From Desulfobacteraceae bacterium (GTDB lineage Bacteria; Desulfobacterota; Desulfobacteria; Desulfobacterales; JAABTS01), in NCBI GenBank assembly GCA_011389735.1, contig JAABTS010000046.1, positions 1 through 36,169 on the forward strand: a stretch of DNA of 36,169 nucleotides, in the 5' to 3' direction. Made by a program: the position numbers and the translations under genes. The notes below the pieces were generated by a model that was given only the letters and a program-made list of their open reading frames with translations, did no database searches and was not told where the DNA came from. Shown one piece after another: positions 14,175-23,529 of the stretch. Every line of letters begins with the position of its first letter. The first letter of the stretch is position 1.

Positions 14175-16103
14175 ATGGAAATGAGAAAAGAAACCTGTCA
14201 ATTCAAAACCGAAGTTCAACAGCTTTTAAACCTTATTATCAATTCATTGTATTCGAATCGTGATATTTTTCTTCGCGAATTGATTTCCAACGCATCGGAC
14301 GCGATAGACAAACTGCGTTTCAGGAGTGAGATGGAGCCCGATATATTGGGTGCGGATACTGAGTTTAAAATCAAGATTATTCCTGATAAAGAGAAGAATA
14401 CGATCGAAGTTTCGGACAACGGCGTCGGGATGACCTATGAAGAGGTGATGGAAAACATCGGGACTATCGCCAAGAGCGGAACGGGGGCTTTTTTGGAGGC
14501 CATTGAAAACGCCAAAAAAAAAGAAACCCTGATGCCTGAATTGATCGGCCAGTTCGGGGTCGGATTTTATAGTTCTTTTATCGTGGCCGAAAAAGTGACC
14601 TTGCTAACCAGGTCGCCCGATTCTGAAAAAGGCGTGAAATGGGAATCATCGGGAGACGGCGCCTACTCTATCGAAGAAATCGAAAAAAGCGATCGAGGAA
14701 CCCGGATTATTCTGGAACTGAAAACGCCGGAAGAAGGCGAGAACGATTTTACGGACGAATGGGTAATCAAATCCATCGTCAAAAAGCATTCCGATTATGT
14801 CCGGTATCCTGTTGTCATGGATGTAGACAAGGAAGAGCCTATTCCTGAAAACGAGCAGATCATGGATCAGGACAACAAGCCGGTGGCGACCACTCGCAAG
14901 GTGCGGACGGAAGAAACCCTCAATTCCATGAAAGCCATATGGGCCCGTAACAAAAAAGATGTGACCGAAGAAGAGTATCATGAATTCTATAAGCATCTCA
15001 GCCATGACTGGAACGATCCGCTGACCTATTTGCATATGAAACTGGAAGGCGCCGTTGAATACAGTATGTTGCTGTATATTCCATCCAAAATGCCTTTTGA
15101 CATGTTTTCCAACGAACGCGATAAACACGGTATCCAGCTTTTTTGCAAACGCGTGTTTATCATGGAAAACTGCAAGGAATTGATACCTGATTACCTCAGG
15201 TTCGTAAAAGGCGTTGTCGATGCTCCGGACTTGAATCTGAACATCAGCCGAGAGATTCTTCAGCAGGATCGGTTGGTCCGGAATATCAAGAAAAACCTGG
15301 TTAAAAAGGTTCTGGAGCTTATCAAGAATTTGGACGAAGAAAAATTTACGTCCTTTTATCAAGAATTCGGCCGGATATTAAAAGAAGGCGTGTATTCCGA
15401 TTGGGAAAACCGGGACAAGATCGCCGAGCTTTTGCGTTATTATACGACAAAGTCCCAGGAAAAGCGCATTTCCCTGAAACAATACATCGAGAATATGAAG
15501 CCGGATCAAAAGGAAATATACTATATCACGGGCGACTCTCTTTCGGCGCTGGCCAACAGCCCGCATCTGGAACAGCTCAAGGAACAGGATATCGAAGTGC
15601 TTCTCATGGTCGATCCGGTGGATGAACTGGTGGTGCAGACATTGACCGAATTCGAGAAAAAACCTCTGAAAAGCGCGGAAAAAGGCGATCTAAGCATTGA
15701 CAAGGTCGATGAGAACAAGAAAGACGCCTATACTGATCTGTTCGCTTATATCAAGGCCGAGCTGGAGGATAAAGTCAAGGAGGTCAAACCGTCGTCCCGT
15801 TTAAAAGAATCCGTGGCTTGTCTTTCGGGCGAGGAGTATGATATGAGTTCCTATATGACAAAATTGCTTGAGGCGTCGGGACAGACGATGCCTCCTTCCA
15901 AACGTGTTCTGGAACTCAATGTCGATCATCCGGTGTTGACCAAGATGAAGCAGTTGCACGAGAACGGCGGGCAGAATGAAAAACTGAAAGGCTATTCGAA
16001 TCTTTTGTACAATATGGCGGTGATCAGCGAAGGCGGAAAACCGGAAGATCCGGCCGGATTCTCGAAAATGGTCGGCGACCTTTTTTCCGAGGCCCTGAAA
16101 TAA
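14175..16103 (+). CDS. htpG: Molecular chaperone HtpG (Hsp90)
   Basis: The 642-residue protein has the Hsp90 N-terminal GHKL ATPase domain: [23 protein letters not shown] (ATP-binding Glu/Asn), [17 protein letters not shown] and [12 protein letters not shown] middle domain follows with [20 protein letters not shown], whose Arg contacts ATP, then a C-terminal dimerisation domain. There is no MEEVD tail, as expected for bacteria. ATG at 14175 follows AAAGGGAG; the upstream in-frame ATG at 14094 would add unrelated residues. It acts in the cytosol on client folding under stress. It stands alone between two repeat-rich gaps, with a heat-shock-like promoter candidate upstream. Confidence 0.97.
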   Translation: MEMRKETCQFKTEVQQLLNLIINSLYSNRDIFLRELISNASDAIDKLRFRSEMEPDILGADTEFKIKIIPDKEKNTIEVSDNGVGMTYEEVMENIGTIAKSGTGAFLEAIENAKKKETLMPELIGQFGVGFYSSFIVAEKVTLLTRSPDSEKGVKWESSGDGAYSIEEIEKSDRGTRIILELKTPEEGENDFTDEWVIKSIVKKHSDYVRYPVVMDVDKEEPIPENEQIMDQDNKPVATTRKVRTEETLNSMKAIWARNKKDVTEEEYHEFYKHLSHDWNDPLTYLHMKLEGAVEYSMLLYIPSKMPFDMFSNERDKHGIQLFCKRVFIMENCKELIPDYLRFVKGVVDAPDLNLNISREILQQDRLVRNIKKNLVKKVLELIKNLDEEKFTSFYQEFGRILKEGVYSDWENRDKIAELLRYYTTKSQEKRISLKQYIENMKPDQKEIYYITGDSLSALANSPHLEQLKEQDIEVLLMVDPVDELVVQTLTEFEKKPLKSAEKGDLSIDKVDENKKDAYTDLFAYIKAELEDKVKEVKPSSRLKESVACLSGEEYDMSSYMTKLLEASGQTMPPSKRVLELNVDHPVLTKMKQLHENGGQNEKLKGYSNLLYNMAVISEGGKPEDPAGFSKMVGDLFSEALK

Positions 16104-16203
16104 TCCGTTTTTTGAGCCGCTTCTTATTATTTGAAAAATGATCTGGTTGCAGGTATTATAATCAGAAGGTTCGCTATCGAAGATATAGCTTTTCAGATAA
16201 TCA

Positions 16204-16330
16204 GCGGCTGAACGAAAAACTCCTAACGCTCCCAGTGGATTTGCCAATCCCCGTTGGCCGCGAAATGGACGCGCGGGATGTTACAAAGCCGCTCAGAGCC
16301 CTATTTTGCGGCTTTTCGTTCAAGCACTAA
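16204..16330. mobile_element. MITE-like element, copy A
   Basis: About 125 bp closed by inverted ends: GGCTGAACGAAAAA at the left and CTTTTCGTTCAAGCACTAA at the right. Reverse-complemented, it matches 25809-25931 along its length, including the inner segments GATTTGCCAATCCCCG and CCGCTCAGAGCC. It has no coding capacity, which fits a non-autonomous transposon remnant. It lies in the htpG/HD-GYP gap. Confidence 0.65.
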
Positions 16331-16425
16331 TTAATTTCACTGTGTTGTCGGCCCCGGAATATACGATACGGATAGGATGATTCCGGGCCGGCCGCCTTTT
16401 GATATTGTGAAAACCTGCAAAAAAG
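16331..16425. repeat. Palindromic intergenic repeat, copy next to MITE A
   Basis: The stretch begins TTAATTTCACTGTGTTGTCGG and runs through CCGGAATATACGAT to a facing arm TTCCGGGCCGGCCGCC and GAAAACCTGCA. The two arms are partly complementary. It is related to 18234-18326 and 30391-30569. It directly abuts the MITE end. The rest of the gap to 16530 holds a loose ATTTCTGAAAACCG echo and no gene. Confidence 0.6.
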
Positions 16426-16529
16426 CCGTTTTTCTTTGGCCGTTAGAAGTTTTTGGATATTTAATTTCTGAAAACCGATAGCGCACTGGAATTAATAGCT
16501 GAAAGGCTGTATATAAAGAAATCAATGAT

Positions 16530-18239
16530 ATGGCGGACTCGGATTTTTTAACCGAAGGCAATGTGTTTTCAAAGGACAGGCGGCTCGACAAGCTTCTTCA
16601 GACTGTTGTAAAAGAAGTGAAGTCCTTTGCCGAGGACCAGATCCGGCAGATCAAAAGCAGCGCTGAGATCGGCCTGGCGTTGTCCGTAAAGACGGATATC
16701 AACGCGCTTTTCGAGAAAATCGTGGACCAGGCCCGGACTCTTTCAAACGCCGACGGCGGGACGCTTTACACTCTGAACGCTGAAGGCGACCATCTTTGTT
16801 TTTGTATTCTGCAAAACGCGTCCATGGGAATTCGTATGGGCGGCAACAGCGGTTTTGAAATCACCCTTCCCGATGTTCCACTCTATTTTGACGGCGATCC
16901 GTCGAATCCCAATTATTCCAATGTAGCGTCCCATGTGGCGATTACCGGTGAGATTGTCAATATTCATGATGTTTATGATTATGAAGGTTTCGATTTTTCA
17001 GGAACGCGGAATTATGACAAAACCATAGGTTATCAATCCAAGTCCATGCTGGTGATTCCGCTGAAAAACCATGAAGACCGGATTATCGGGGTTCTTCAGT
17101 TGCTCAATGCGCAAGATCCGGAAACCGGCAAGGTGGTTCCGTTTTCTCATGAATATGAAGATCTGATTTTGTCTCTGGCGTCCCAGGCTGCTGTGGCGTT
17201 GACCAATACGCAGCTTATCAAGGAGCTTCGGGAGCTGTTCATCGCCTTTATCGAAAGTATCGCCACCGCCATCGATAAAAAATCGCCGTTCACGGGGGAT
17301 CATATCCGGCGGGTAGTTGATTTAAGCATGTTGATCGCCCGGCGGATCGACGACGCCGATGAAGGTCCGTTTAAAAACGTGCATTTCACCGACGACGAAC
17401 TGGAGGAATTCAGGCTGGCTGCGTGGATGCACGATGTGGGAAAAATCACCACTCCCGAACATCTGGTCAACAAAGCCACCAAGCTGGAAGGCATTTCAGA
17501 CCGGTTCGAATTGATTGAAACCCGGTTTCATTTGATCGGTAAAACCATTGAAAACGCGGCTTTGCATCAGAGGCTGGCGCTTCTGGAGAACGGCGGCGCA
17601 TCCAATGATGATTTACAGCGTCTGAACGAAAAAGTTATGGCGGAACTCAAACTGCTCGATGATGATTTGGCGTTCATCAAAGCCTGTAACACGCCTTCGG
17701 AATTCATGAGTGATGAAATGCTCGAAAGGCTTCGAGAAATATCCAATAAAAGATATTTGTTTTATGGAAAAAAATACCCGTATTTGAAACAAGAGGAACT
17801 GGTCAACCTTTCGATTAGAAAAGGCACTCTAAACGCGGAGGAACGGAAAGTTATCGAGGGCCATGCTATGATGACCTACGAGATTTTGAGAAGACTTCCG
17901 CTTCCGCGCCATCTCAAAAACCTTCCGCTCTATGCGGCGGGACATCATTTAAAGGTCAACGGTGAAGGATATCCTGAAGAACTTCGGATGGCGGATCTTC
18001 CCTTGCAATCGAGGATTATGGCCGTGGCCGATGTTTTTGAAGCCCTTACCGCCAAGGACAGGCCTTATAAAAAAGCCATGAGTCTTTCTCAAGCCCTTGA
18101 CATATTGGGCAGGATGAAAGACGATGGCCATATTGATCCGGATATCTACACCTTGTTTATCCAAAGCCGGATTTTTCAGGAGTATGCGGTCAAGGAACTG
18201 GCGGTGGAACAAATCGACTATAGCCTTCCGAAAATTTAA
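16530..18239 (+). CDS. GAF plus HD-GYP domain phosphodiesterase
   Basis: The 569-residue protein has a GAF sensor domain at about residues 50-235 (SLVKTDI-like start, DGGTLYTL, SMLVIPLKN, IIGVLQLLNA). An HD-GYP domain follows from about 240, with HD at 301-302 (MHDVGK) and HH at 472-473 followed by NGEGYP (GYP at 480-482). HD-GYP enzymes degrade cyclic di-GMP. Between the HD and the next conserved His (about 445) there are about 143 residues instead of the usual ~28, so about 115 residues are inserted, mainly charged helices. No transmembrane segment. It opens a same-strand signalling cluster with two HDOD proteins and a cyclase. Confidence 0.9.
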   Translation: MADSDFLTEGNVFSKDRRLDKLLQTVVKEVKSFAEDQIRQIKSSAEIGLALSVKTDINALFEKIVDQARTLSNADGGTLYTLNAEGDHLCFCILQNASMGIRMGGNSGFEITLPDVPLYFDGDPSNPNYSNVASHVAITGEIVNIHDVYDYEGFDFSGTRNYDKTIGYQSKSMLVIPLKNHEDRIIGVLQLLNAQDPETGKVVPFSHEYEDLILSLASQAAVALTNTQLIKELRELFIAFIESIATAIDKKSPFTGDHIRRVVDLSMLIARRIDDADEGPFKNVHFTDDELEEFRLAAWMHDVGKITTPEHLVNKATKLEGISDRFELIETRFHLIGKTIENAALHQRLALLENGGASNDDLQRLNEKVMAELKLLDDDLAFIKACNTPSEFMSDEMLERLREISNKRYLFYGKKYPYLKQEELVNLSIRKGTLNAEERKVIEGHAMMTYEILRRLPLPRHLKNLPLYAAGHHLKVNGEGYPEELRMADLPLQSRIMAVADVFEALTAKDRPYKKAMSLSQALDILGRMKDDGHIDPDIYTLFIQSRIFQEYAVKELAVEQIDYSLPKI

Positions 18240-18326
18240 TTTCACTGCGTTGTCGGCCTGGAATATACGACAGTATTATCCCGGGCCCCCGCCTTGTGGA
18301 ATTTAATTTCTGAAAACCTGTATCAA
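18234..18326. repeat. Palindromic intergenic repeat
   Basis: It begins TTTAATTTCACTGCGTTG and continues GTCGGCCTGGAATATACGA. The facing arm is CCGGGCCCCCGCCTTGTGG with AATTTAATTTCTGAAAACC. The left arm overlaps the stop codon of the HD-GYP gene. The folded element could act as a transcription terminator or mRNA stabiliser between the HD-GYP gene and the HDOD gene 12 bases downstream. Confidence 0.65.
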
Positions 18327-18337
18327 GATCGGATAAA

Positions 18338-20218
18338 ATGAGCGAACCGCGATTTCGATTAATTTTTAAAGGCGTCTCCCAAAAGGCCGGGACTCAGAAA
18401 CTGATAATGTTCTTCAAGAAAGAATTCGACCTGACGGAGTCTGCGATACGGAATTTGTTTGTGCATCCGCCTAGAGTGTTGTGGGAGGTGCCGGCGCGAA
18501 GCGATGCGGAAATGATTCAATCCGCCTTGATGAAGATCGGGTGCCTGGCTGAGGTGGAGGCCGTGGTGTCCTATCCCTCATGTTCCTTTACGATATCCGA
18601 AGCCAATGACCGGTTTATGCGAAAGGAGCTGAGCAAAATTTTAAGAGGCCGGACTGATCTGGCGTTGTTCCTGGTAAAAGTGGAGCCGTCGTCCCCTCGT
18701 ACGTTTATACCGTCCATGATGGGCGGGGTGTCCGAAAAGATGAACGTCTTTTTCCGCGAAAGCGACACGGTGCTCAGCATTGACGATGAATACATGATTG
18801 TTCTTGCGTTTTCCACGGATAAAAGCGGTGTTGACGCAGTTCGGAAAAAGATTGTCCGGGGCGTGAAGGAATTGTTCGGCGAAACCAACGTCAACGTGAG
18901 TATCGGATATTCCATTTTTCCAGGCAACGTCCGTTCCTTTGCGGAATTAATCAGCCTGGCGGAACAGGACCGAAAACGCCGAATCCATGATCCGGAGGGT
19001 GCTTCAGTGGAAACCAAACCGGCGTCTGACGCTGCGAGGCCGCTTGTACCATCTGAAAAAGGGCGGCTTTCAAATTATTTGACGGGCGCCTCCGGCAAGG
19101 TCTTTAAACGGATGATGAACATGGATTCCCGGACGCTCATGTCCGGGATCGGCAAATTGCCCCCCCATGAACAAAAAGCCTTTTTGTACCGGCTTCCCTT
19201 TGATTCCGCCGTCGCCGGCCATATCAGCGAGATGATCGGTTCCCATACTTCGTTTCAAATTGATGAAGCCGAAGAAAAGCGGATGGAAGCCATTCTTCAT
19301 CAAATCAAAGAAGAAGAGCGTCCCCGGGCGGACAACAAGATCAAACAGTCGGTGGCTGCGGAATTGAACCGGGCGGAAAACCTTGCCACTCTTCCGGCCG
19401 TCGCGACTCATGTGTTTAAAATCGCATCCAACCCGGATACGTCCCCCGAAGAAATTGCGTCGGTGATTATGAATGATCCGTCATTGACGACGAAGTTGTT
19501 GAAAACAGTGAATTCAGCGTATTACGGAAATCTGAGAAAGGTGCACACCGTCAAGGACGCCGTTGTACTCCTGGGATCTGACGAAATTACGGATCTGGCC
19601 TTCGGACTCGCCGCGTCCAAGGTTTTTGACGCCTTGAAAGGCCGCTTTATCGATCCCAGGCGCTTGTGGCGACATTCCTTGAGCACAGCGCTCATTGCGC
19701 GAAACCTGATTCACGGCGTGTCGGGATTCGAAAAATCGAGAATTATGACAGCAGGTCTGATCCACGACGTGGGGAAAATATTTTTGATCGAGCATTTTAC
19801 GGAATCCTATGAAACCCTTTATGAGGAGGCGGAAATGAATAATCTCCCGATTCCGGATCTCGAAGAGGACATATTCGGCCACACACACGCCTTCATCGGG
19901 AGGCAATTGTGCGCTAACTGGCATCTTCCCGAGTCACTGGCCGATGCGGTCGCCTACCATCATCAACCCATGTCCGCCTCAGAAAATCGTGAAGTCGCCG
20001 CGATTGTCGGACTTGCGGATTATCTGGCCCATTCCGCGATGGATTCGAATTCGAGTCAAAATCGATACTTGAATATAACCCCGATATTGACCATGGGGCA
20101 CTGGATTGTTTTGAAAACGGTTTTTAAAGACCTCGAACATGCGTCGGTGCCGAAAATGGTTGGAAAAGCCGAGGATGTCGTCAAGTTAGGGCACGACCTT
20201 CTGGCGATGATAGAATAG
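18338..20218 (+). CDS. Degenerate GGDEF-like plus HDOD domain signalling protein, paralogue 1
   Basis: The 626-residue protein has three parts. Residues about 1-80 are a small alpha/beta domain. Residues about 85-215 have the fold pattern of a GGDEF domain (LFLVKVEPS, FFRESDTVLSIDDEYMIVLAF, VNVSIGYSIFP) but no GG(D/E)EF motif, so cyclase activity is unlikely. Residues about 345-580 are an HDOD domain: LATLPAVATHVFKIA, DPSLTTKLLKTVNSAYYG, VKDAVVLLG, then LIHDVGK with H476/D477 kept and VAYHH. Most HDOD proteins lack the catalytic HD pair, so retention here is notable. It shares its whole layout with the next gene. HDOD proteins usually act as regulatory scaffolds; the target is unknown. Confidence 0.85.
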   Translation: MSEPRFRLIFKGVSQKAGTQKLIMFFKKEFDLTESAIRNLFVHPPRVLWEVPARSDAEMIQSALMKIGCLAEVEAVVSYPSCSFTISEANDRFMRKELSKILRGRTDLALFLVKVEPSSPRTFIPSMMGGVSEKMNVFFRESDTVLSIDDEYMIVLAFSTDKSGVDAVRKKIVRGVKELFGETNVNVSIGYSIFPGNVRSFAELISLAEQDRKRRIHDPEGASVETKPASDAARPLVPSEKGRLSNYLTGASGKVFKRMMNMDSRTLMSGIGKLPPHEQKAFLYRLPFDSAVAGHISEMIGSHTSFQIDEAEEKRMEAILHQIKEEERPRADNKIKQSVAAELNRAENLATLPAVATHVFKIASNPDTSPEEIASVIMNDPSLTTKLLKTVNSAYYGNLRKVHTVKDAVVLLGSDEITDLAFGLAASKVFDALKGRFIDPRRLWRHSLSTALIARNLIHGVSGFEKSRIMTAGLIHDVGKIFLIEHFTESYETLYEEAEMNNLPIPDLEEDIFGHTHAFIGRQLCANWHLPESLADAVAYHHQPMSASENREVAAIVGLADYLAHSAMDSNSSQNRYLNITPILTMGHWIVLKTVFKDLEHASVPKMVGKAEDVVKLGHDLLAMIE

Positions 20219-20286
20219 CCGGATGGCCTCCTTTTCGTCCATAACCGGCGAGATCAAAATTGGAGGATAAATAACGCCTTGGTTTT

Positions 20287-22185
20287 ATGGAACTTTTTCG
20301 CCTAATTGTTAACGGGCTGGGATCTCGTCATCCGGTCGAACCCGTTTTGAAATACATGAAAACCGGAATCGGCCTTGATGAAAATAGCGTCAAGCGTATT
20401 TTGACGAGACCTCCCGGAATTGTAGTCGCCAATGAATACCTTGACGTTGTAGAACGGCATTCCGCTATTCTGGAACGAATGGGCTGCCGGTTGACCATTG
20501 AGCCCGTATCCATTTATCCAAGGATTTCCTTCATCATCTCGAAACGCGATGAAAAGCTCATTAATAAAGAACTGAGCAAGGTGCTTCGCGCCCAGGCGCA
20601 GGCGGTCATATTTCTGGTGGAAATCCGGCCCTTGAAAACAGGCTTTTTATTTCCTTCGATGATGGGGCCCATAAAAGATAAAATCGAGGACTATTTTAGG
20701 GACAGCGATACGGTTATCGGGATCGACGATCGCCTGCTGGCCGTTTTTTGCTTTGCGACTGGGTTTCGAGGAGCCTTGGTGGTGGCTAAGATTTTGTGTA
20801 AAGCCTTCATGGATCTTTTAAACGGCCATGTCTCCGTCACCGCTGGGTACGCCGTGTTTCCCGAACAGGGCAGGAGCGTCGTGGAATTGTTTACCTTTGC
20901 ACGGATGAACCCAAAGGAGATTATCGGCGATCCGAAAGAATCACGGCAAGGCTGCGTGGCGGTTCAGGAAAAGGTCATGCCCGTCAAATTTTGTTTTACC
21001 AAAGCACATGGAAAAGCGTTCAGAAAGTTGCTTTCAATGGATCCTGAAACGCTATGGACAGGCCTGGGAGTTCTTTCCCGGTCGGAACAACTGGATTTTC
21101 TGGCGAGGCTTCCTTTCGATTCGCCCCTGATTCCCGAACTCAAACAAAAAATTGATAATAATACGCCGCCTACGAACGGCAATCGGCAAAACCTCTTCGA
21201 AACGCTGATCGATCAAATGGAGCTGGAGGAAAGGATTCTCAACCTCCAGGAAATCCGGAACGCTGTTCTGACGAAACTTAACCGCGTGGAGGATCTTCCG
21301 ATCATGCCGTCGATCGCCGCCAATGTTTATAAACTGGCGAATGATCCGCAATTTTCCATCGGATACCTCGCGAAAGTTCTCGAAAACGACACTCTGCTAA
21401 AATCAAAACTCATAACCACCGCCAATTCGGCCTTTTATGGCAGCGTAAGAAAAGTCAAAACTGTAAAGCAAGCCATTGTTCTTCTTGGAGTTGAAAAAAT
21501 AATGGATCTGGCGTTTGGGATTGCAGCCGAAAAAATCTTTGACATTGAAACGCCGAATCAAGCCCAGGCTGTCGATCCGGCGTTCTTTTGGCGTCATTCC
21601 ATTGTCACAGCGCTGATAGCGCAGGAATTGTGTAAGGATATGCAGCAATACAGCAGGACGGGCGTATTTACGGCGGGGCTCCTCCATGATCTCGGGAAGT
21701 TGTTCTTTATTGAAAATTTTCCGGAGCTGTACGGCGGTATCTACAACGAATTAGACGGGCTTGACCCGTTATTCGAGCTGGAAGAGGAACGGCTGGGAAT
21801 TAATCACGCTATCGCCGGAAAATGTCTGTCCATTCAGTGGGCGCTCCCGGAACCGGTCATCGAGGCTATCACCTATCACCATTATCCCCACATGGCGTCT
21901 ACATACTCCGAACTCGCCGCCATGATCGGGCTGGCGGATTATTTATCCTATCAATCGCTTGATTCCGGGAAGACGCCGCATAAAGGCAAAGGAGTATTAA
22001 CCGGGCTTTCTTACGGCCATTTGTTGTATCTTCGAAACATTTATCCTTCGATTGGCAAACAATGGCTGGATCATATGGCCGCCCGAATTAGAAAATTGAT
22101 TGAGGACAACAGTGAATTGATTCATGTTCTGGAAAGAGGTACTTCCCATGACACAACCGCCTTCGGACTTGACAAACGTTCTTGA
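20287..22185 (+). CDS. Degenerate GGDEF-like plus HDOD domain signalling protein, paralogue 2
   Basis: The 632-residue protein is colinear with the preceding gene, and many blocks correspond: FPSMMGPIKDKIEDYFRDSD against IPSMMGGVSEKMNVFFRESD, LARLPFDS against LYRLPFDS, and LPIMPSIAANVYKLA at the HDOD start. The GGDEF-like region again lacks the signature (IGIDDRLLAVFCF at that place). The HDOD part keeps LLHDLGK (H467/D468) and ITYHH. This is a tandem duplication with strong divergence. Its 3' end overlaps the start of the cyclase gene by 38 bases, so the two are likely co-translated and may act together. Confidence 0.85.
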   Translation: MELFRLIVNGLGSRHPVEPVLKYMKTGIGLDENSVKRILTRPPGIVVANEYLDVVERHSAILERMGCRLTIEPVSIYPRISFIISKRDEKLINKELSKVLRAQAQAVIFLVEIRPLKTGFLFPSMMGPIKDKIEDYFRDSDTVIGIDDRLLAVFCFATGFRGALVVAKILCKAFMDLLNGHVSVTAGYAVFPEQGRSVVELFTFARMNPKEIIGDPKESRQGCVAVQEKVMPVKFCFTKAHGKAFRKLLSMDPETLWTGLGVLSRSEQLDFLARLPFDSPLIPELKQKIDNNTPPTNGNRQNLFETLIDQMELEERILNLQEIRNAVLTKLNRVEDLPIMPSIAANVYKLANDPQFSIGYLAKVLENDTLLKSKLITTANSAFYGSVRKVKTVKQAIVLLGVEKIMDLAFGIAAEKIFDIETPNQAQAVDPAFFWRHSIVTALIAQELCKDMQQYSRTGVFTAGLLHDLGKLFFIENFPELYGGIYNELDGLDPLFELEEERLGINHAIAGKCLSIQWALPEPVIEAITYHHYPHMASTYSELAAMIGLADYLSYQSLDSGKTPHKGKGVLTGLSYGHLLYLRNIYPSIGKQWLDHMAARIRKLIEDNSELIHVLERGTSHDTTAFGLDKRS

Positions 22186-23440
22186 GCAAATGCGTCAGGA
22201 AAGAGACGTATTTAAAAAGCAATACCTTAAAGTCAGAAACCATTATGAAAACAAGATCAATGAGCTGTCGATCTTGAAGGAACTCGCGTATACGCTGAGA
22301 TCCGAAAATCTTTACGAACATAATGTGTTTTACCACAATCAGCTCAAGATCATCCAGAAATACACGGGGCTGGCGTTTGTATCGTTGATGCTGGTGAACG
22401 AGGAGCGCTGGGCGCTGTCCGTCGTGGCCAGGTCGGACATGGACGGTCCGGTGATTCAGGCCGAACTGCTGCCTCTGGATGACGGCGTTCCCGGCAGGGT
22501 TATCAATGAAAAAAGCACCATTGTGATTATCTCCGATGAAAACGACGATGGTTTTCTCGAATCCGGAGGGCAGGGGGCCATGTTGTACGCCCCGGTCATT
22601 CATAATCGGGAATCGATTGGCGTACTGACACTTAAACGGTTTGAAAGAAGAGGGTTCGATCAGAACGAAATTCGATTTTATAATCTGGTGGCGGATCAAA
22701 TCTCCACCGCCGTGGTTCTGTCCAGACTCTACACCAAAATGATCCAGGAAGAAAGCCGGCGTTCGCTGCTCAGCCGGTTTTTTTCAAAAACGGTAACCGA
22801 AAAGATTCTTGGCGGCAAGGAAACTCCGAAACTCGGCGGCGAACGAAAATACGCCGCCATCATATTCGCGGATCTTCACGGATTTACGAACATATCCGAG
22901 TCAATGGACCAGGAGAGTGTGGTCGAAATATTAAACGCTTATTTTTCTGAAATGACGCCCATTGTTTTCAAGCACGAAGGAACTCTGGATAAATTGATGG
23001 GCGACGGCATGATGGCGGTGTTCGGCGCTCCGATTTCCAAAGACGACGATACCCTTAGAGCCGTCCGCGCCGTGATTGAAATGGACGCCGCTCTTAAACG
23101 GTTCAACCGCCGGAATTCAGGAAGAAGCTGGCCGGAGCTTAAAATGTCCGTAGGGATCAATTCCGGCGAAGTGGTGGCCGGGTATATCGGGTCCGAAGAC
23201 CATCTCAATTATACCGTTATCGGTGATGAAGTCAATATCGCGCAACGGTTGCAAAGCATTGCCGGGCCCGATGAAATTTATATTTCCAAATCCGTTCGCG
23301 ACAACATTATCTCACGTATCGATGAAATCAAAGGCATATCGCAATTGGTTCCCATGCCAAAACAAAAATTGAAAGGCAAGAAAAAGATGATCGATGTTTT
23401 TCGTATCGAAATCGATGAATCCGTTGATTCTGTTTCTTGA
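22148..23440 (+). CDS. GAF-domain class III adenylate/guanylate cyclase
   Basis: The 430-residue protein has a short N-terminal coiled coil (about 8-45), a GAF domain (about 50-195, with VSLMLVNEERWALSVVA and GVPGRVINE) and a class III cyclase domain (about 230-420). Catalytic features are present: metal Asp in FADLHGFT (D242), second metal Asp in KLMGDGMMAVFG (D286), Lys282 in the adenine-specifying position, and YTVIGDEVNIAQRL with the transition-state Asn and Arg. These favour ATP as substrate and cAMP as product. ATG at 22148 has GAAAGAGG upstream and lies inside the end of the previous gene. No membrane segments, so it is cytosolic; GAF ligand unknown. Confidence 0.9.
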   Translation: MTQPPSDLTNVLEQMRQERDVFKKQYLKVRNHYENKINELSILKELAYTLRSENLYEHNVFYHNQLKIIQKYTGLAFVSLMLVNEERWALSVVARSDMDGPVIQAELLPLDDGVPGRVINEKSTIVIISDENDDGFLESGGQGAMLYAPVIHNRESIGVLTLKRFERRGFDQNEIRFYNLVADQISTAVVLSRLYTKMIQEESRRSLLSRFFSKTVTEKILGGKETPKLGGERKYAAIIFADLHGFTNISESMDQESVVEILNAYFSEMTPIVFKHEGTLDKLMGDGMMAVFGAPISKDDDTLRAVRAVIEMDAALKRFNRRNSGRSWPELKMSVGINSGEVVAGYIGSEDHLNYTVIGDEVNIAQRLQSIAGPDEIYISKSVRDNIISRIDEIKGISQLVPMPKQKLKGKKKMIDVFRIEIDESVDSVS

Positions 23441-23529
23441 TCCTTTTGCGCTTTCCTGACGCCGGGAAAACCTGCCGGCGCACCGGACCGGAATTACCGC
23501 TCCCGTCCCCCGGCCGACGTCTTCGGATT

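Noticed and set aside
14646-15362. 238-codon minus-strand ORF
   Set aside because: Shadow of htpG, whose frame is certain.
20219-20286. Possible c-di-GMP riboswitch before the second HDOD gene
   Set aside because: The gap is only about 68 bases, too short for the known aptamers plus expression platform, and no conserved core was seen.
22088-22699. 203-codon minus-strand ORF
   Set aside because: Antisense to the overlap of the HDOD paralogue and the cyclase; both plus-strand frames carry conserved motifs.
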